A stretch of DNA of 64,000 nucleotides from Eudoraea adriatica DSM 19308 (GCF_000382125.1 NZ_KB907551.1:62001-126000); one strand, 5' to 3'; positions 32,030-42,504 are shown, numbered from the stretch's first letter. The notes: generated by a model not told the origin, from the sequence alone. Numbers and translations are program-made.

Positions 32030-33865
32030 CTAGAGAATTTTATCCATGTCGAACATTTTACCTAAATATGCGAGTTTATAACCCTCGGTAATTGAATTAA
32101 ACTTTCCGCTGAACGAGGAAATGATCTCGAGTTTACCGTCAGGGGCTTTTATAAACAAAGGGATAATTTCATCATCCTCGTTTGAAATGTCAATCAATTG
32201 GCTGAAATGTTTTCCGTCTTTAAGATCAATTTCATGAATAGCGGGGTATCGCCTGGTGGCCTCCATCATTTTTATATAATCATCCGTATGTGAAAAAAGG
32301 CCTTCTTCAGGATTCTTTTCAGGGTCATTCATTTCGTCAGAACTTACTAGTCTGAAAGCCCCGTTCTCCCCGAATTGAGCTCCTAATTTATTGATAGCGT
32401 ATTCATTTATCTCAGAGTTGCCGGTAAGCGCCATCAGATATCCCATATCGTTAAGTTCAATGTTATCCGTAAGTGTATCGGAAAAAACATTGGCCACCAT
32501 TGCTTCTATCCCAAGCTCTTTGGCCTTATCAATATTGGCGTGGTTACTATCTATTAAAACCACATGCCTGTTGTTTTTTTTGAGATAGCTGGCAATAAGC
32601 CTCGACATTTTAGAGGCTCCTATGATAAGAATCCCTTCAGAGTGCTTTAGAAATACCCCAACCATTTTTGCAAAATACCGGGCTGTTGTTGCATTTAAAA
32701 GAACGGTGCCCAGTACAATCATAAAAACCAAAGGGGTTATATATTCCGCACCCGGTTCGCCTTTCAGAATTAACTTTGAACCAAAAAGGGATGCAATTCC
32801 CGCAGCTACAATACCTCTTGGTCCAACCCAGCCGATAAAGAGCTTTTCGTTAAATTTCAAACTGGAGCCCCTGGTGCTCAGGAAGACACCTAAAGGGCGT
32901 ATTATAAAAACAATCACAAGGAATAAAATGGCAGAGTTCCAGTTAAAGACGAGCTCCATATCACTTATGTTGATATTGGCAGCCAACAAAATGAAAAGAA
33001 TGGAGATTAGCAAAACACTCAGCGATTCCTTAAAATACAAAAGCTCTTTAAGGTTTGGAAGATCCATATTGCCCATGACCATCCCCATAACCACAACAGC
33101 AAGAAGGCCCGATTCATGCGCCATTATATCAGATTCAACAAATACCAAAAGCACAACAGAGAGGGATACAACATTTAATAAATAATGTGGTACATATTTC
33201 CTTCGGATCACAAACCCCAGGCCGTGCGCAAAAGCAAATCCAAAAGTAGATCCAAAAAGCAATATCTTCCCAAAATCTATTAAGGCAGTTTTTGTATAGG
33301 CCTGACCCTCGCCCACGCTTATAAATTCAAAAACAAGAACTGCAACCAATGCTCCTATGGGGTCTATTAAAATGCCTTCCCATTTTAGAACTGCAGAAAT
33401 ATCCTTTTTCAGAGGAATGTTTCTTAAGATAGGCGTAATTACGGTTGGGCCTGTTACTATTATAAGGGATGAAAACAAAAAGGAAATCTGCCAGCTGAGG
33501 TCGAATAGAAAATGAGCCGTAAAGCCTCCGGCAAAAAATGTTACTATAGTCCCTACCGTAATTAACTTTGTAATAACCGGTCCTACATTTTTAATTTCCG
33601 AGCGCTTTAGCGTTAAGCCGCCTTCAAATAAAATAATACTTATGGCAAGTGAAAGAAAATAGTAAAGGCCCTCTCCCGGGAAAAGCCCTTTTTCGCCATT
33701 CCATATGGGTTCAATAAGCTTAGAGCCATCCTCGGTATACAAAGTGGCTATAGGTCCTACAAGAAGCCCAATCAGAATAAGAGGGAGGATAGCGGGCAAT
33801 TTTAAACGCCAGGCAAACCACTGTGCTATAATCCCCAATATTATTATCCCCGCGAGTTCGAGCAT
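32030..33865 (-). CDS. CPA-type cation:proton antiporter with RCK domain, 611 aa
   Basis: About 12 transmembrane helices (from LAGIIILGIIAQWFAWRLKL) form a Na+/H+ or K+/H+ exchanger; the motif VTGPTVITPILRNIPL and the inward-facing helices with ESDIMAH fit CPA1/CPA2 exchangers. From about residue 405 comes a TrkA-N/RCK Rossmann domain (ILIIGASKMSRLIASYL, VVLIDSNHANIDKA) that usually binds NAD(H) or nucleotides and regulates transport. It is monocistronic. Starts at MLELAGII. The minus-strand leader has TATTTTTA, a near-match to the -7 element. Confidence 0.88.
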   Translation of the reverse strand: MLELAGIIILGIIAQWFAWRLKLPAILPLILIGLLVGPIATLYTEDGSKLIEPIWNGEKGLFPGEGLYYFLSLAISIILFEGGLTLKRSEIKNVGPVITKLITVGTIVTFFAGGFTAHFLFDLSWQISFLFSSLIIVTGPTVITPILRNIPLKKDISAVLKWEGILIDPIGALVAVLVFEFISVGEGQAYTKTALIDFGKILLFGSTFGFAFAHGLGFVIRRKYVPHYLLNVVSLSVVLLVFVESDIMAHESGLLAVVVMGMVMGNMDLPNLKELLYFKESLSVLLISILFILLAANINISDMELVFNWNSAILFLVIVFIIRPLGVFLSTRGSSLKFNEKLFIGWVGPRGIVAAGIASLFGSKLILKGEPGAEYITPLVFMIVLGTVLLNATTARYFAKMVGVFLKHSEGILIIGASKMSRLIASYLKKNNRHVVLIDSNHANIDKAKELGIEAMVANVFSDTLTDNIELNDMGYLMALTGNSEINEYAINKLGAQFGENGAFRLVSSDEMNDPEKNPEEGLFSHTDDYIKMMEATRRYPAIHEIDLKDGKHFSQLIDISNEDDEIIPLFIKAPDGKLEIISSFSGKFNSITEGYKLAYLGKMFDMDKIL

Positions 33866-34050
33866 CTTTTAACTTTTGCGTTAAAAATAGTGATTAAAAT
33901 AAATACAGGTCTGTAATAGTTCCATAAAAAAATAATATGTTCCCGGCGCATGCATTACAGCAATACTTGCAAAGTGAGTCAGCGCTTTGGAATATGTCTT
34001 TCCTGACCCAAATAGGTTTTAATGTGTTATATTGAGCCAAAATAATTACA

Positions 34051-34908
34051 ATGGAAAGGCATCCGCATCCTTTTAAGAGAATTCTATTTGGTTTTGCTTT
34101 TTCGCCATCGCTGGAAATAAATATTCTGGAAACCTCGCGTCTTGCGCATTTTTTTAACGCCAAATTAATTTTACTCCATGTCGGGAAAAAAACAGAGGAA
34201 AAATCAGGTGTTGTAAATGCACTGCTCGAAAAAATTGATTATCCGGATGATGCTGTCGAAGTTCAGTGGGAAGAAGGTAAGCCTGTCTCCGTAATTTTGG
34301 AAGCCTGTACCAAATACAAGATAGACTTATTGGTTCTTGGCGCGCTGCAGCATGAAAACAGGTATAGGTTCTATGTGGGGAGCATCGCCAGAAATTTGAC
34401 CCGTAAAGTAAATTGTTCTGTTTTGTTGCTTATAAAACCCTCTGCAGAACGCGTGCCATGCAGGCATATAGTAGTAAATGGCCTCGATGCGCCGGAAACC
34501 CCTGTTGCAATATTGGACGCATTCTATGCGGCTAATGCCCTGGGCGCACAACAGATTACCATTGTAGAAGAGATCCGGCAAAAAGAAGTTCATGTCACAG
34601 TGGAAGATGACCGGTCCTTAATGAAAGCCAATATAATGAAGGAAAGACTGAAGCACAGGGAAGACTCCAGGGTGCGTAAAATTTTGAAGACGCTGCCAGA
34701 GGCTTTTTTGAAAAACATCAAAATAAAAACGCAAAGTATTTTTGGAAAAAGGGGGTATTCCATAGGTCACTACGCCGAGATAGTACGGGCAGATTTGCTA
34801 GTAATGAACGCTCCTAAAAAGACAGGCCTTTTAGATCGTATTTTTAAACATGACCTGGAATATATCTTATCTGATTTGCCCACTGATTTATTGATTATCC
34901 GTAAATAA
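34051..34908 (+). CDS. tandem universal stress protein, 285 aa
   Basis: Two Usp folds in one chain: residues 1-140 (RILFGFAFSPSLEINILETS, then DLLVLGALQHENRYRFYVGS, SVLLLI) and 150-285 (IVVNGLDAPETPVAILDAF, then ADLLVMNAPKK, TDLLIIRK). Usp proteins bind ATP or act in stress signalling. The stop is two bases before the TTG start of the SulP transporter, so the pair is an operon and the Usp may regulate or sense the transporter. Confidence 0.88.
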   Translation: MERHPHPFKRILFGFAFSPSLEINILETSRLAHFFNAKLILLHVGKKTEEKSGVVNALLEKIDYPDDAVEVQWEEGKPVSVILEACTKYKIDLLVLGALQHENRYRFYVGSIARNLTRKVNCSVLLLIKPSAERVPCRHIVVNGLDAPETPVAILDAFYAANALGAQQITIVEEIRQKEVHVTVEDDRSLMKANIMKERLKHREDSRVRKILKTLPEAFLKNIKIKTQSIFGKRGYSIGHYAEIVRADLLVMNAPKKTGLLDRIFKHDLEYILSDLPTDLLIIRK

Positions 34909-34910
34909 CC

Positions 34911-37136
34911 TTGAGCGCTAAAACCAACACAACAGGCACTACTTTTAAAACACTGTCCAAAAACATTTTTTCGGGTTTTGTGGTGTCACTTATTGCCCTT
35001 CCTTTGGCTCTGGGATTAGCTTTGGCAAGTGAGGCTCCTCCAATTTCAGGCATAATTGCTGCGGTAGTTGGGGGTGTTATCGTTTCTTTGCTCGGGGGTT
35101 CAAAAGTTACCATTGCCGGCCCCGGTAATGGCCTGGTTATTGTTTTGTTAGCTGCAATTGGCACCCTCGGCGGAGGTGATCTTTACCAGGGTTACTTATT
35201 CACTTTAGCCGCCATAGTATTGTCCGGAATATTGATGCTGCTCCTGGGGTTTCTAAAAATGGGGCGTTTAGCCAATTTCTTCCCGGCTTCGGCCATTCAG
35301 GGTATGCTTGCTGCAATAGGGATAGGCATTCTGGCAAAACAATTTCATATTATGGTGGGCCATAACAATGAGACGGGAAGCATCATGGAGTTATTGATTT
35401 TAATCCCAAATGACTTTATGGATTTGATAAAAACAGCAGACCTCAATATGCTTTTTGCCTCAGGAATAGGACTGGTAAGTCTGTTAATCATGGTTTTCTA
35501 TTCTAAAATCAGGAATAAATACTTCCAGTTAATCCCTGCGCCTATGTGGATATTAATTCTCTCTGTTGGTCTGAGTTATTTTTATATTCTTCTTGGCAAG
35601 CCGTATCCTATGACGGTGAATTACCTGGTATCCATCCCAGATGATGTCCTTACAAATCTCCCTTTCCCGGATTTTGGAAGAATAATGGACAGAGAATTTA
35701 TTATTGCTGTATTTGCTATTACCCTCATAGCAAGCATAGAATCCCTGTTAAGCATCAAGGCCGTGGACAAGCTGGATCCGTTGATTCGAAGATCTAATGC
35801 AAACAAAGACCTCAAAGCACTTGGCCTGGCCTCAATTGTTAGCGGGTTTTTGGGCGGTCTCAATGTGGTAATTGTAATTGCCAGAAGTTCGGTTAATGTA
35901 AATAATGGGGCAACCAACAGGTCCGCAAATTTCTTCCATGCCATGTTTTTGGTAGGCTTTGTGCTTATTTTTCAGGAGCAGCTCAGGCGAATACCCCTGG
36001 CTGCCCTGGCGGCCATTTTGGTGTATACCGGTTATAAGCTGGCCAATCCTGAATCGTTTAGAAAAATTATCCGGATAGGTAAAGAACAAGTCCTTATCTT
36101 TTTAACTACTTTGATCACCACTCTGTTTACAAACCTGATTACCGGAATAGCAGCAGGGATTCTGGTAACTTTTATCATTCATATGATAATAAATAAAAGT
36201 ATTTCCCTGTTCCTTGGCAATTTGTTTAAGCCTAATATTCTCCTTTTTAAAGAAGAGGGTGAAGGCAACTTTTATTTGAGCATAAAATATTTTTGCAGCT
36301 TCCTTAATTTCCACAAACTAAAAAACAAGCTGGACGTAGTGCCGGAAAATATGGATCTGGTTGTCGATTTTTCGATGTGTAGTTTTGTTGATCACACCGT
36401 GCTGGAAGGCCTGGAGAATTATCGCTCTGCTTTTGACAAAAAAGGGGGAAGCATAGAGCTCATTGGATTGGACAAACATGAAGCCGATTCTTTTCATCCC
36501 TTTGCTATTCGCAAGGTTTTACCCGTTGCGGCCTTAAAACCAATTGAAAGGTATTTTACCAAAAGGCAAAAAGACCTGGAAGCCACAGCCGGGGATTATG
36601 ACTGGAAGTATGTCGCCAAAAAGAATACCAATACCTCTTTCCTGGAGAATTTTGTCTTTTTCCATACCCGCGAAGTTGGTTATCTATATAACCTTTTGAA
36701 GGATGATAAAAATGGCTGCAGTGTTTTTGACCTGGAGTGGACAGAAGGTGCTTTTATTGCAAAAGAAGTTGTTAAAACGACGATGATGCACATTGAATTA
36801 GATGTTGACATCCCGGTTTTCACCCTGGATAAGGAAGGTTTGTTGCAATTAATATATTCTCTTGCCGGATTTAAGGCCATAAGCATAGAAAACCATCCGG
36901 ATTTCAACAGGCGCTTTAACTTAAGTGGCGAAAATGAAGATGCTATTCTAAAACTCTTCACGGATGAAATGGTGTTGTTCCTTGAAAGCCATCCATATTA
37001 TCATATAGAGTCTAATGGTTCCTCTTTGCTCATTTTAAAAAAGGAGCGCCTGCTGGGGGTTCAGGAAATTAAAAGAATGATTTATTTTGGCCAGCAGTTG
37101 CATGCCCTGGTACTGCATAAAAAGATTTCTCCCTGA
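34911..37136 (+). CDS. SulP anion transporter with STAS and extra C-terminal domain, 741 aa
   Basis: Residues 1-430 are a SulP/SLC26 transporter (FSGFVVSLIALPLALGLALA, then GGSKVTIAGPGNGLV, SIESLLSIKAVDKLDPL), likely carrying bicarbonate, sulfate or a related anion. Residues 440-560 are a STAS domain (MDLVVDFSMCSFVDHTVLEG, LENYRS). The last 170 residues (from FVFFHTREVGYLYNLL) are an additional domain, unusual for this family, with strands such as CSVFDLEW and VPVFTLDKEGL. Start is TTG at 34911; no ATG lies nearby in frame. It is co-transcribed with the Usp gene. Confidence 0.9.
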   Translation: MSAKTNTTGTTFKTLSKNIFSGFVVSLIALPLALGLALASEAPPISGIIAAVVGGVIVSLLGGSKVTIAGPGNGLVIVLLAAIGTLGGGDLYQGYLFTLAAIVLSGILMLLLGFLKMGRLANFFPASAIQGMLAAIGIGILAKQFHIMVGHNNETGSIMELLILIPNDFMDLIKTADLNMLFASGIGLVSLLIMVFYSKIRNKYFQLIPAPMWILILSVGLSYFYILLGKPYPMTVNYLVSIPDDVLTNLPFPDFGRIMDREFIIAVFAITLIASIESLLSIKAVDKLDPLIRRSNANKDLKALGLASIVSGFLGGLNVVIVIARSSVNVNNGATNRSANFFHAMFLVGFVLIFQEQLRRIPLAALAAILVYTGYKLANPESFRKIIRIGKEQVLIFLTTLITTLFTNLITGIAAGILVTFIIHMIINKSISLFLGNLFKPNILLFKEEGEGNFYLSIKYFCSFLNFHKLKNKLDVVPENMDLVVDFSMCSFVDHTVLEGLENYRSAFDKKGGSIELIGLDKHEADSFHPFAIRKVLPVAALKPIERYFTKRQKDLEATAGDYDWKYVAKKNTNTSFLENFVFFHTREVGYLYNLLKDDKNGCSVFDLEWTEGAFIAKEVVKTTMMHIELDVDIPVFTLDKEGLLQLIYSLAGFKAISIENHPDFNRRFNLSGENEDAILKLFTDEMVLFLESHPYYHIESNGSSLLILKKERLLGVQEIKRMIYFGQQLHALVLHKKISP

Positions 37137-37210
37137 TTGTTAAAAATTATTAATATTTAAGGAATATCAGTAGAGCTTTCGTTATTTTGCAGCCGACTCA
37201 GAATACATGG

Positions 37211-38071
37211 ATGAACTTATATCCCATTGAAACCGGAAATTTTAAATTGGATGGGGGCGCAATGTTTGGTGTTGTGCCTAAATCACTTTGGAACAGAACC
37301 AACCCGGCAGACAGTAATAATATGATAGATATTGCGGCCAGGAGCCTTCTTATTGAGGATGGCAACAGGCTTATCCTTATCGATACCGGCATGGGGGATA
37401 AACAAAGTGAGAAATTCTTTGGTTATTATTACCGGTGGGGAAATTATTCCATCGATGCTTCGCTCAAAAAGATAGGTTTTCACCGCGACGATATTACAGA
37501 CGTTTTTATGACTCACCTGCATTTTGATCATTGTGGCGGAAGCGTGCAATGGAACGAAGAGCATACGGGTTATGAGCCCGCTTTTAAAAATGCCGGTTAC
37601 TGGACCAATAAAGACCACTGGGAATGGGCCACTAATCCAAACCTAAGGGAAAAAGCTTCTTTTCTGAAGGAAAATCTACTCCCAATGGAAGAAAGCGGCC
37701 AGCTAAAATTTATCGACATCAGCAGCGGTCCCTATATAGCCAAATCAGAATTGGGATTTGGTATTTTGCTGGTCGATGGCCATACAGACAAACAGATGCT
37801 TCCCCATATTACTTATAACGGCAGGACTTTGGTGTTTATGGCCGATTTATTGCCAACGGCAGGCCATATTCCGGTTCCGTATATTATGGGTTATGATACA
37901 AGGCCCTTAATAACCCTTTCTGAAAAAGCAGCCTTTATGAAAAGAGCTGCTGACACCAATTTTTATTTATTCATGGAGCACGATGCACATAATGAAATAT
38001 GCACCGTAAAACATACCGAAAAAGGCATAAGGCTCGATAAAACATATACATTTAATGAGGTTTATACTTAA
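37211..38071 (+). CDS. MBL-fold metallohydrolase, 286 aa
   Basis: Zn-dependent hydrolase with the metallo-beta-lactamase fold: LIDTGMGD, the metal motif THLHFDHCGG (HxHxDH), VDGHTDKQM and MEHDAHNEI. Such proteins include lactonases (AHL lactonase-like), glyoxalase II and others; substrate unknown. The start at ATG 37211 gives the natural N-terminus; an upstream TTG at 37187 would add eight residues. It overlaps the next gene (38055) by 17 bases, so both are co-translated in a four-gene run. Confidence 0.85.
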   Translation: MNLYPIETGNFKLDGGAMFGVVPKSLWNRTNPADSNNMIDIAARSLLIEDGNRLILIDTGMGDKQSEKFFGYYYRWGNYSIDASLKKIGFHRDDITDVFMTHLHFDHCGGSVQWNEEHTGYEPAFKNAGYWTNKDHWEWATNPNLREKASFLKENLLPMEESGQLKFIDISSGPYIAKSELGFGILLVDGHTDKQMLPHITYNGRTLVFMADLLPTAGHIPVPYIMGYDTRPLITLSEKAAFMKRAADTNFYLFMEHDAHNEICTVKHTEKGIRLDKTYTFNEVYT

Positions 38072-38951
38072 TATGTTTATTGGTCTGTTATTTTTTTCTG
38101 CATTTTTCGGATGTGGAGAAGAACAACGATTTAGTGAAGACTTTACTTCAGAATTCGGTTTTACAGCCGGAATTGAAGGGCCTGCCGTGAATGCAGCGGG
38201 AGAGCTTTTTGCGGTAAATTTTGAAAGGGAAGGAACCATTGGCAAGGTAAGCGATACAGGGGAAGGTGAGGTTTTTATTAGTTTACCGGAAGGTAGCATA
38301 GGAAATGGCATACGTTTTGATCTTGATGGAAATATGTTTGTTGCAGATTATCTGGGCCATAAAGTCTACAGAATAAAAAAAGGTTCACTAACCCCTGAAG
38401 TTTGGGCAATGGATTCTACCATGAATCAACCAAATGACCTTGCTGTAGGGCCGGGAGGCATACTTTACCTCAGCGACCCTAATTGGGCTGAAAGCACAGG
38501 CAAGCTTTGGATGGTTACCCCGGAAAGGGAGATTCTATTATTGGAAGAGGGCATGGGTACCACCAATGGCATAGAAGTAAGTCCCGACAATAAGACCCTC
38601 TATGTTAATGAATCTGTACAAAGAGTAGTCTGGAAATATGATATCCGGGAAAACGGAAGCCTTAATAATAAAAAGAAATTTATCTCTTTTCCGGATTTTG
38701 GACTGGATGGAATGCGCTGTGATACTCAGGGAAATCTTTATCTTACCCGCTACGACAAAGGAACTGTAGCTATTGTTTCTCCGGAAGGAAAAATCCTGGA
38801 AGAAGTGGTTTTAAAAGGTAAGAAGCCGTCAAACATTGCTTTTGGGGGGGAGAAAGGACTTAATTGCTACGTTACTATGGCAGACAGGGGTTGTATTGAA
38901 ACATTTGAAGCCTTGTCGCCGGGAAATTATTATTCAAAAATACATTACTAA
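38055..38951 (+). CDS. SMP-30/gluconolactonase-like lipoprotein, 298 aa
   Basis: Lipoprotein signal (MFIGLLFFSAFFGC), then a six-bladed propeller of the SMP-30/LRE family: EGPAVNAAGELFAVN (metal Glu), NGIRFDLDGNMFVAD, NQPNDLAVGPGGILYLSD, TNGIEVSPDNKTLYVNE and DGMRCDTQGNLYLT, with the expected metal-binding Glu, Asn and Asp. It probably hydrolyses sugar lactones outside the cytoplasm. The overlap with the MBL gene suggests a joint role, perhaps two lactonases acting one after the other. Confidence 0.85.
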   Translation: MRFILNMFIGLLFFSAFFGCGEEQRFSEDFTSEFGFTAGIEGPAVNAAGELFAVNFEREGTIGKVSDTGEGEVFISLPEGSIGNGIRFDLDGNMFVADYLGHKVYRIKKGSLTPEVWAMDSTMNQPNDLAVGPGGILYLSDPNWAESTGKLWMVTPEREILLLEEGMGTTNGIEVSPDNKTLYVNESVQRVVWKYDIRENGSLNNKKKFISFPDFGLDGMRCDTQGNLYLTRYDKGTVAIVSPEGKILEEVVLKGKKPSNIAFGGEKGLNCYVTMADRGCIETFEALSPGNYYSKIHY

Positions 38952-38963
38952 ATATAGATAGAT

Positions 38964-40592
38964 ATGACTTTTAAAAATTTAAAATCGGCTTTTTATGGGG
39001 GTCTCATTATGGTTTTACTTGCGGGCTGCGGCAGTACGGCCCTGGTATTAACCCCAATTGAAAAAATTGATACCGTTCCGCTCAAGATTGCAGAACTCAC
39101 AGAAGAAGAGAGCGAATCCTGGGGGCACGCAGATTTAATTTCGGATACAATTCCGGGGATCAGCTTAAATAAAGCTTATGACGAAATTATAAAAAATAAA
39201 AAAGGCAAAACTGTTATTGTGGCCGTTCTGGATTCGGGGATTGACCTGGATCATGAAGATCTTGATGATGTACTCTGGACCAATAAAGGTGAGCGTCCCG
39301 GAAATGGAATAGACGATGATAAGAATGGTTACATTGATGACATTCACGGCTATAATTTTTTAGGCGAAGCCTATAATGAGCAACTGGAGTATACACGAAT
39401 CGTTAAGTTTAAGTTGGGTGATGCAGCCATTCAGGAAAAAGCTAAGACGAAGCTGCAGGAAGAAATTTCAACAAACACACAAAACAAACTGCGCTATGAG
39501 CAAATTCTAAGTTCCGTAAAGGCGTCAGATGCAGCTGTAAAAGAGCATTTGGGAAAAGATGCGTATTCTAAAGAAGATGTAACGGCTATTCAGACAGAAG
39601 ATCAGGCCCTTCTTCAACATGTTGCTGTGCTAAAGCAGATGTATAGCATTGATGATACTATCCCGGCTGTTCTGAAACATCTGAACGAAGGTGTTACGTA
39701 TTTTACAGAACGTTTGGATTACCATTTTAATGTGGATTTTGACGGCAGGAAAATAGTTGGTGACGATCCGTATGATCTCATGGATTTGGGTTATGGTAAC
39801 GGAAATCCAAAAAACAGGGTAAAGGATGAAAGTCATGGCACCCATGTTGCCGGAATTATTGCGGCCGAACGAGACAACGGGCTCGGCATAAAAGGGGTAG
39901 CCAACAATGTGCAAATAATGAGTATCCGCGCGGTGCCAAACGGCGATGAGTACGACAAAGATATTGCCCTTGGCATCCGTTATGCCGTTGACAATGGCGC
40001 TCAAATTATCAATGCCAGTTTTGGAAAATCCTTTTCTCTGGATTCTGATTGGGTCTTCGATGCCATAAAATATGCTGCTGCCAATGATGTGCTCATCGTG
40101 CATGCAGCAGGAAACGATGGTCTGGATTTAGATAACCCTGAGAATCCAAACTACCCAAATGATCAGATTGATGCTAACAGTAGTGAAATAGCAGATAACG
40201 TCATCACAATAGGGGCTCTAAATGGCAAATACGGTTCAGAAATGGTAGCTTCATTTTCAAACTACGGAAAAATGAACGTGGATATATTCGCTCCGGGCGA
40301 GAAGATCTATTCAACCATGCCGGAAAACGAATACGAGTTTCAGAATGGTACCTCAATGGCGGCGCCAATGGTATCAGGAATTGCAGCACTTATCAGATCT
40401 TATTACCCGAAACTTTCGGCTTCGGATGTAAAGCGTATCCTTATGGATTCCGGACTTAGTTCCAATACTTCCGTTATTTTATCAGGGGATACAGAAAAAT
40501 CAAAGCCCTTTAATGACGTAACTAAATCGGGAAAAATAGTGAACGCATACAATGCCCTGATAATGGCAAGTAACATGTCTAAAAGTTTATAA
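38964..40592 (+). CDS. S8 (subtilisin) family serine peptidase, lipoprotein, 542 aa
   Basis: Lipoprotein signal ending LLAGC. The catalytic triad is visible: Asp about residue 90 (VAVLDSGIDLDHED), His about 293 (SHGTHVAGIIA) and Ser about 464 (NGTSMAAPMVSG). About 150 residues of helical insertion, rich in Lys, Glu and Gln, separate Asp and His, a feature of many flavobacterial S8 peptidases. It should be a surface or periplasmic protease. Followed after 17 bases by the M1 peptidase, so the two probably work together in protein use. Confidence 0.93.
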   Translation: MTFKNLKSAFYGGLIMVLLAGCGSTALVLTPIEKIDTVPLKIAELTEEESESWGHADLISDTIPGISLNKAYDEIIKNKKGKTVIVAVLDSGIDLDHEDLDDVLWTNKGERPGNGIDDDKNGYIDDIHGYNFLGEAYNEQLEYTRIVKFKLGDAAIQEKAKTKLQEEISTNTQNKLRYEQILSSVKASDAAVKEHLGKDAYSKEDVTAIQTEDQALLQHVAVLKQMYSIDDTIPAVLKHLNEGVTYFTERLDYHFNVDFDGRKIVGDDPYDLMDLGYGNGNPKNRVKDESHGTHVAGIIAAERDNGLGIKGVANNVQIMSIRAVPNGDEYDKDIALGIRYAVDNGAQIINASFGKSFSLDSDWVFDAIKYAAANDVLIVHAAGNDGLDLDNPENPNYPNDQIDANSSEIADNVITIGALNGKYGSEMVASFSNYGKMNVDIFAPGEKIYSTMPENEYEFQNGTSMAAPMVSGIAALIRSYYPKLSASDVKRILMDSGLSSNTSVILSGDTEKSKPFNDVTKSGKIVNAYNALIMASNMSKSL

Positions 40593-40609
40593 ATCTTATA
40601 ATTTACTAA

Positions 40610-42475
40610 ATGTATTTAAAGAGCCTATTGCCTAAATTGATTTTTCTTTTGTCTGCCTTTTTGGTGGGGCTAAATGCCCAAACAAATCATTCGTACTGGC
40701 AGCAGCATGCGGATTACAAAATGGAGGTGGATTTTGATGTTGAAAAGTATCAGTATACCGGCACGCAGCGCCTTGTTTATTCAAACAATTCACCAGATGA
40801 TTTGAGGCGTGTGTATTTTCATATGTACTTCAATGCTTTTCAACCGGGTAGCGAAATGGATATCAGACTGCAAAATATCAAGGATCCTGACAGGAGGATG
40901 ACTGAAGACGACAAAAGCAGGATTGCCGGTCTTGCGCCTGATGAGATTGGCTATCTGAGGGCTTCTTCCCTGAAACAGGACGGCAAAGATGTTTCTTTCA
41001 ACCTTGAAGGTACCGTTTTGGAAGTGCAGCTGGCCAATCCAATTCCCTCGGGAGGTAAAAGCACCTTTGAGATGAATTTCAGCGGGCAGGTGCCATTGCA
41101 GATAAGGCGTTCTGGCAGAAATAATTCTGAAGGTGTTGCGTTGTCCATGAGCCAATGGTATCCCAAGCTGGCCGAGTATGATTTTGAAGGTTGGCATGCA
41201 GACCCCTACATTGGAAGGGAGTTTCATGGGGTTTGGAGCGATTTTGATGTTAAGCTAACCCTGGACAAGAATTATATTGTTGGTGGCAGTGGTTACCTGC
41301 AAAACCCGCAGGAAATCGGGCATGGCTATGAAGCTCCGGGCAGCAAAATCAAAAAAGCCGGGGGCAAAACGCTTACCTGGCACTTTAAAGCTCCCAGGGT
41401 ACACGATTTTATGTGGGCGGCCGACCCGGAATATATTCATGATTCCTTAAAAATGGAAAACGGTCCGACCCTGCATTTCTTTTATAAGAATAACCCGGAA
41501 ATTCTGGAAAACTGGAAAAAATTGCAGCCCAAGACTGCAGAGGCAATGACCTTTTTCAATGAAAATATTGGGCCATACCCCTATGAGCAGTATTCCGTCA
41601 TACAAGGTGGAGATGGTGGAATGGAATATGCCATGAGTACGCTCATTACAGGAGAACGAAAATTTGAAAGCCTTGTGGGTGTGACGGTTCACGAATTGGC
41701 ACACTCCTGGTTTCAGCATGTGTTGGCAACCAATGAATTAAAGCATGCCTGGATGGATGAAGGCTTTACACAATTCATTTCAAGTTTATGTATGAACGAA
41801 GTGATGAATCAGCAGAAAGACAATCCATTTGAAAGTTCGTATAACAGCTATATTTCCTTGGCGCAATCCGGAAAGGAACAGCCACAGACTACCCATGCCG
41901 ACAGATATAATCTCAATGCGGCATATGGTATTTCCGCTTATAACAAAGGTTCTATATTTTTGTCTCAATTGGGTTATGTCATCGGGCAGGATAAGTTGAT
42001 GGAATCACTCCGGTCCTATTATGCTGATTTTAAATTTAAACATCCAATCCCCAATGATATTAAAAGAACAGCCGAAAAGGTTTCCGGAATACAATTAGAC
42101 TGGTATCTTACTGATTGGACCGGAACCACAAATACAATTGACTACGGAATTAAAGAAGTACAGGCAGAAGGCAATAAAACCAGGATAGTTCTTGAAAGAA
42201 TTGGGCTAATGCCAATGCCAATTGATATCCTTCTGGTTTACGAAGATGGAACAAGGGAAACTTTCTATACGCCTTTGCGAATTATGCGAGGCGAAAAAGA
42301 TAATCCTTATCCAAATATCGGGAGGACAGTTTTGCAAGATTGGCCCTGGGCTTATCCTTCCTTTGAATTTATTATTGATAAACCTGTCAGCTCTGTCAAA
42401 GCAGCAGTAATTGACCCTTCTCAGCTAATGGCTGATATTAACCTTGAAAACAATATATGGCAGGCTTCTGAGTAA
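40610..42475 (+). CDS. M1 family zinc metallopeptidase, 621 aa
   Basis: Signal peptide (LLPKLIFLLSAFLVGLNA), then an N-terminal saddle (YTGTQRLVYSNNSPDDLRRVYF) and a thermolysin-like domain with GGMEYAMSTLI (exopeptidase motif), HELAHSWFQH at about residue 362 and the second Glu in AWMDEGFTQF at about 383. M1 peptidases remove N-terminal residues from peptides. It is the last gene of a same-strand run MBL, SMP-30, S8, M1 and is convergent with the AstE-like gene. Confidence 0.92.
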   Translation: MYLKSLLPKLIFLLSAFLVGLNAQTNHSYWQQHADYKMEVDFDVEKYQYTGTQRLVYSNNSPDDLRRVYFHMYFNAFQPGSEMDIRLQNIKDPDRRMTEDDKSRIAGLAPDEIGYLRASSLKQDGKDVSFNLEGTVLEVQLANPIPSGGKSTFEMNFSGQVPLQIRRSGRNNSEGVALSMSQWYPKLAEYDFEGWHADPYIGREFHGVWSDFDVKLTLDKNYIVGGSGYLQNPQEIGHGYEAPGSKIKKAGGKTLTWHFKAPRVHDFMWAADPEYIHDSLKMENGPTLHFFYKNNPEILENWKKLQPKTAEAMTFFNENIGPYPYEQYSVIQGGDGGMEYAMSTLITGERKFESLVGVTVHELAHSWFQHVLATNELKHAWMDEGFTQFISSLCMNEVMNQQKDNPFESSYNSYISLAQSGKEQPQTTHADRYNLNAAYGISAYNKGSIFLSQLGYVIGQDKLMESLRSYYADFKFKHPIPNDIKRTAEKVSGIQLDWYLTDWTGTTNTIDYGIKEVQAEGNKTRIVLERIGLMPMPIDILLVYEDGTRETFYTPLRIMRGEKDNPYPNIGRTVLQDWPWAYPSFEFIIDKPVSSVKAAVIDPSQLMADINLENNIWQASE

Positions 42476-42504
42476 TTGCGGAAGCCTTATCCGTCTTCGA
42501 AGAA

